Source: Clostridia bacterium (lineage in GTDB: Bacteria; Bacillota; Clostridia; Christensenellales; Borkfalkiaceae). Taken from it: DNA of 33,843 nt. This document shows positions 31,851-33,843 of the stretch, in pieces. The translations under genes and the position numbers were made by a program. The notes beneath the pieces were generated by a model, which saw nothing but the letters and a program-made list of their open reading frames with translations, searched no databases and was not told where the DNA came from. How positions within the stretch are numbered: the first letter of the stretch is position 1; each line of letters starts with the position of its first letter. The stretch spans positions 1 through 33,843 of the forward strand of contig JAFQEV010000047.1 in the NCBI GenBank assembly GCA_017398825.1. The letters are read 5' to 3'.

Positions 31851-31868
31851 AAATTTTACGCAAAAAGT

Positions 31869-32282
31869 TTAGTTGTAGTTATTTCTTCCCCGATAATAGC
31901 CGTAGATATATTCATAATATACCAGATTGTTTTTATCGTCATAAATTTCGATTTTTATACTTTCGTTACTAAAGTTACTAAAATTTTCCTCTATGAAATC
32001 ATAATATAAACCACTAATATGGCTTGATACAAATGCGGGTAATAGTTTCACGGTGTCGCTACTGTGCTGTTTATAGTCGCGAATTTCTATAACGAAAACT
32101 TTCTTACTATTTAATCTCTCCGTAGAAAACTCGTAATTATATTCGTTTCCGTAAAGCATTTCCTCTTTGAGAAGGTCGCAAGCGTCGTTAAACGTAAGAT
32201 CGTCGGCTGCAAGGCATCCGACGCAAAAAGTTAACCCTGCGATAAAAAAGATTAATAAAGCATTGATAAGAATTTTTCTCAT
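31869..32282 (-). CDS. Small exported protein, possible lipoprotein, unknown
   Basis: 137 residues. Residues 1-22 form a signal peptide (basic start, hydrophobic INALLIFFIAGLTF), ending in CVGC. Cys23 could be a lipid anchor but the -3 position is Cys rather than Leu, so the lipobox is weak. The mature part is rich in Tyr, Asn and acidic residues and shows no domain I recognise; it ends with the repeated-looking YEYIYGYYRGRNNYN. It is divergent from an XRE regulator gene over a 104-base region with two palindromes, so it is probably controlled by that regulator. Confidence 0.65.
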   Translation of the reverse strand: MRKILINALLIFFIAGLTFCVGCLAADDLTFNDACDLLKEEMLYGNEYNYEFSTERLNSKKVFVIEIRDYKQHSSDTVKLLPAFVSSHISGLYYDFIEENFSNFSNESIKIEIYDDKNNLVYYEYIYGYYRGRNNYN

Positions 32283-32330
32283 AGCAACTACGCTCCTAGT
32301 AGGAATGTTTAATTAACATGTTTAATTATA

Positions 32331-32381
32331 TAGACAAATACTGTCTAAGTCAAGCATTTTAGAATAAAATTGTCTAAAATG
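32331..32381. promoter_or_regulatory. Operator candidates between the exported protein and XRE genes
   Basis: TAGACA-AATAC-TGTCTA (32331-32347) is a perfect 6-base inverted repeat. CATTTTAG-N11-CTAAAATG (32355-32381) is a second, and it overlaps another TGTCTA. The sites fill the divergent promoter region, as expected for a small XRE repressor. Confidence 0.6.
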
Positions 32382-32386
32382 TTAAT

Positions 32387-32596
32387 ATGAAGATTTTATT
32401 TTCGGAAAGGCTTGTAGCGCTTAGAAAAGAAAAGGGTCTATCGCAAGGGGAGCTTTCTAAAATTTTAGGAACTACGCAAAGGCGTATTTCTTATCTTGAA
32501 ACGGCTAAGGTAGAGCCTGATTTAGCAACTCTTATTGCCTTATCGGTCTATTTTGAGGTGTCTACCGATTATTTAATAGGCATTAAGGATTATTAA
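32387..32596 (+). CDS. XRE-family helix-turn-helix regulator
   Basis: 69 residues, essentially one Cro/C1-type helix-turn-helix: FSERLVALRKEKGLSQGELS, then KILGTTQRRISYLETAKVEP and DLATLIALSVYFEVSTDYLIG. The leader is short and the ATG sits only a few bases after the second palindrome, so autorepression is likely. No toxin-like partner is seen; the divergent gene encodes an exported protein, which makes a toxin-antitoxin pair unlikely. Confidence 0.88.
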   Translation: MKILFSERLVALRKEKGLSQGELSKILGTTQRRISYLETAKVEPDLATLIALSVYFEVSTDYLIGIKDY

Positions 32597-32609
32597 ATTA
32601 TTTGCATTA

Positions 32610-32643
32610 AAAAAGCGTTGAGCGAATGTGCTCAACGCTTTTT
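32610..32643 (+). terminator. Terminator of the XRE gene
   Basis: AAAAAGCGTTGAGC and GCTCAACGCTTTTT form a 14-base stem with a 6-base loop. The arms are the same as those of the terminator at 31819-31850. Confidence 0.85.
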
Positions 32644-32691
32644 CCGTGTAAATTTTAGTCGCGATAGCAAACGCTTTAAACTTAAAAGAGA

Positions 32692-32719
32692 TTGACAGTT
32701 TTTACTTTTGTGGTATAAT
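32692..32719 (+). promoter_or_regulatory. Promoter of the leucine-rich-repeat lipoprotein gene
   Basis: TTGACA (32692-32697) and TATAAT (32714-32719), spacer 16, followed by GAGG before the ATG. Confidence 0.8.
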
Positions 32720-32747
32720 TTTATCATAAACTGATATGAGGTTAGGT

Positions 32748-33843
32748 ATGAAAAAAGTATTATCGGTATTATTAACCTTAGTGGCAAGTTGTTGTTTTTA
32801 TCTTACGGGTTGCAACACTCCGCCTGAAGAACAAGAAACTGTTAAGTATTCCGACGTTTATACCTATAACGAAACGCACCATTGGCGCAAGCAAATAGGT
32901 GGTAGTGGCGTAACCGAATATGAAGAACACGTTAACGATAGTGGTAAGTGTGAGTGCGGTTTATATTTTGAGTGTAACGACTTAGTTTACGAACTTAGAA
33001 CGGTTTACGGTAAATACGGTTATTGCGTAAAAGCTTATAACGGAGATGACTTTAACGCTTACGAGCATATTGAAATTCCCGCATTCCATCAAGAAGAAGG
33101 AGATGAAGAGTCTATTCCCGTAATAGCAATCGCGGGTGACGTTTTTTCAACGATAGAACATAAGACCTATAAGGCGATTAAGTCGGTTAAACTTAACGAA
33201 GGGCTTTTGTTTTTAGGTAACGGTGCTTTTGAAGGAACGAGCATTGAAGAAGTTGTGATACCTAATTCCGTTATTGGCGGAAGTTTAACTTACGATTTTA
33301 GCAGATGGCCAACTCACGGTGGGCTTTATAACGTGTTTGCATCGTGTACTAAGCTTAAAAGCGTTGACACGGGCAATGGTTTGCAAATTATTGGAATGTA
33401 TACTTTCGCTTATTGCAATTCGTTAAAAACCGTTAAGTACGGTAGCAACTTAAAAGAAATTAGGCAAAGGGCATTTTACGAGGCTTACGGTTATAAAAAC
33501 GTGGTCTTGCCGTCAACGGTAACAAGTCTTCCCGAAGGTTCTATCTTTGATAAAGGCGAAAGTTTTGATGAAAACAATAATAACAACGATTTAGAAATGT
33601 GGCTTTCTGAAGTTAGGACGTTCCCTTACGCTGAAAATATATTCCTTTCAATTACTAAAGAAACGTATCGCTCAATGGTAGTGCCGATTGCGGAAAGGGA
33701 TAGAGTGTCTGGTATGCCACTTGATAAAGACGGCAACGAATTAGACCCTAACGTTTACGAAACGTTAACTGATTTCGGCTTCGTTGAAGGTTGGGGTGGT
33801 TTTGCTAACGTTTATTATTTAGGTGAGTGGCATTATAATGATA
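32748..33843 (+). CDS. BspA-like leucine-rich-repeat lipoprotein, 3' end cut by window edge
   Basis: The frame opens at the ATG at 32748 and stays open for 365 codons to the window edge. Residues 1-21 are a lipoprotein signal peptide with a perfect lipobox LTGC (Cys22 lipidated). From about residue 110 the protein has LRR_5/BspA-type repeats: AIKSVKLNEGLLFLGNGAFEG, then TSIEEVVIPNSV, KLKSVDTGNGLQIIGMYTFAYC, SLKTVKYGSNLKEIRQRAFYEA and YKNVVLPSTVTSLPEGSIF. Such proteins are surface-exposed and are often linked with adhesion or binding. An unusual Cys/His-rich stretch (HVNDSGKCECGLYFECND) precedes the repeats. Binding partner unknown. Confidence 0.85.
   Translation, partial: MKKVLSVLLTLVASCCFYLTGCNTPPEEQETVKYSDVYTYNETHHWRKQIGGSGVTEYEEHVNDSGKCECGLYFECNDLVYELRTVYGKYGYCVKAYNGDDFNAYEHIEIPAFHQEEGDEESIPVIAIAGDVFSTIEHKTYKAIKSVKLNEGLLFLGNGAFEGTSIEEVVIPNSVIGGSLTYDFSRWPTHGGLYNVFASCTKLKSVDTGNGLQIIGMYTFAYCNSLKTVKYGSNLKEIRQRAFYEAYGYKNVVLPSTVTSLPEGSIFDKGESFDENNNNNDLEMWLSEVRTFPYAENIFLSITKETYRSMVVPIAERDRVSGMPLDKDGNELDPNVYETLTDFGFVEGWGGFANVYYLGEWHYND

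Noticed and set aside
32282-32596. XRE gene plus neighbour as a toxin-antitoxin system
   Set aside because: The neighbour is divergent and has an export signal, with no toxin family motif.

Overview
The window looks like chromosomal DNA of a low-GC Firmicute, probably an uncultured gut-type member of the Clostridia. This rests on the AT-rich sequence, strong AGGAGG-type ribosome binding sites, promoters close to TTGAC(A/T)-17-TATAAT, Rho-independent terminators after most transcription units, a VanW-family exported protein, and the gene families present. The exact lineage cannot be read from the sequence. There is no phage, plasmid or transposase gene and no CRISPR array.

Layout. (1) 1-5056, all minus: a NagB-like sugar-phosphate isomerase (cut by the window edge) with a NagA-like deacetylase, then a separate unit of a CapA-family metallophosphatase, a membrane-anchored alpha/beta hydrolase and a NagD-like HAD phosphatase. 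(2) 5216-9441, plus: a cytosolic neutral-ceramidase-like protein, an MFS transporter and an L-fucose/L-arabinose isomerase-like protein, probably part of the same carbohydrate catabolism region. (3) 9464-9856: a fold-back region built of small palindromes. (4) 9855-12416, minus: a BFD-type [2Fe-2S] protein, a CrtI-like FAD oxidoreductase and an AraC regulator. (5) 12626-14425: a LysR regulator divergent from a three-helix membrane protein and an SGNH-like protein. (6) 14480-15780: a small membrane protein and a heavily rearranged tRNA-Arg(ACG) locus. (7) 15887-18393: a Crp/Fnr regulator, a VanW protein and a two-helix membrane protein. (8) 18492-18721: tRNA-Leu(AAG) with a duplicated 3' end. 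(9) 18835-20413: a YwaF-like membrane protein and a ZIP metal transporter. (10) 20475-22437, minus: SIS-domain isomerase, FSA-type transaldolase and ribulose-phosphate 3-epimerase, divergent from yjbQ. (11) 23270-23551: two related structured intergenic elements. (12) 23740-31589, minus: a complete arginine biosynthesis operon argG-H-C-J-B-D-F. (13) 31869-end: a small exported protein divergent from an XRE regulator, then a partial BspA-like leucine-rich-repeat lipoprotein.

The most interesting content is non-coding. Both tRNA genes are followed by extra copies of their own 3' ends (from the T-stem to CCA), and each extra copy closes a structured unit of about 80-120 bases. At tRNA-Arg this occurs three times, and the 5' end of the tRNA is duplicated on the promoter side as well. 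Separately, two divergent copies of another intergenic element at 23.3-23.55 kb keep the same three-helix layout through compensatory base changes. These look like mobile or structural RNA/DNA elements that I cannot match to a named family.
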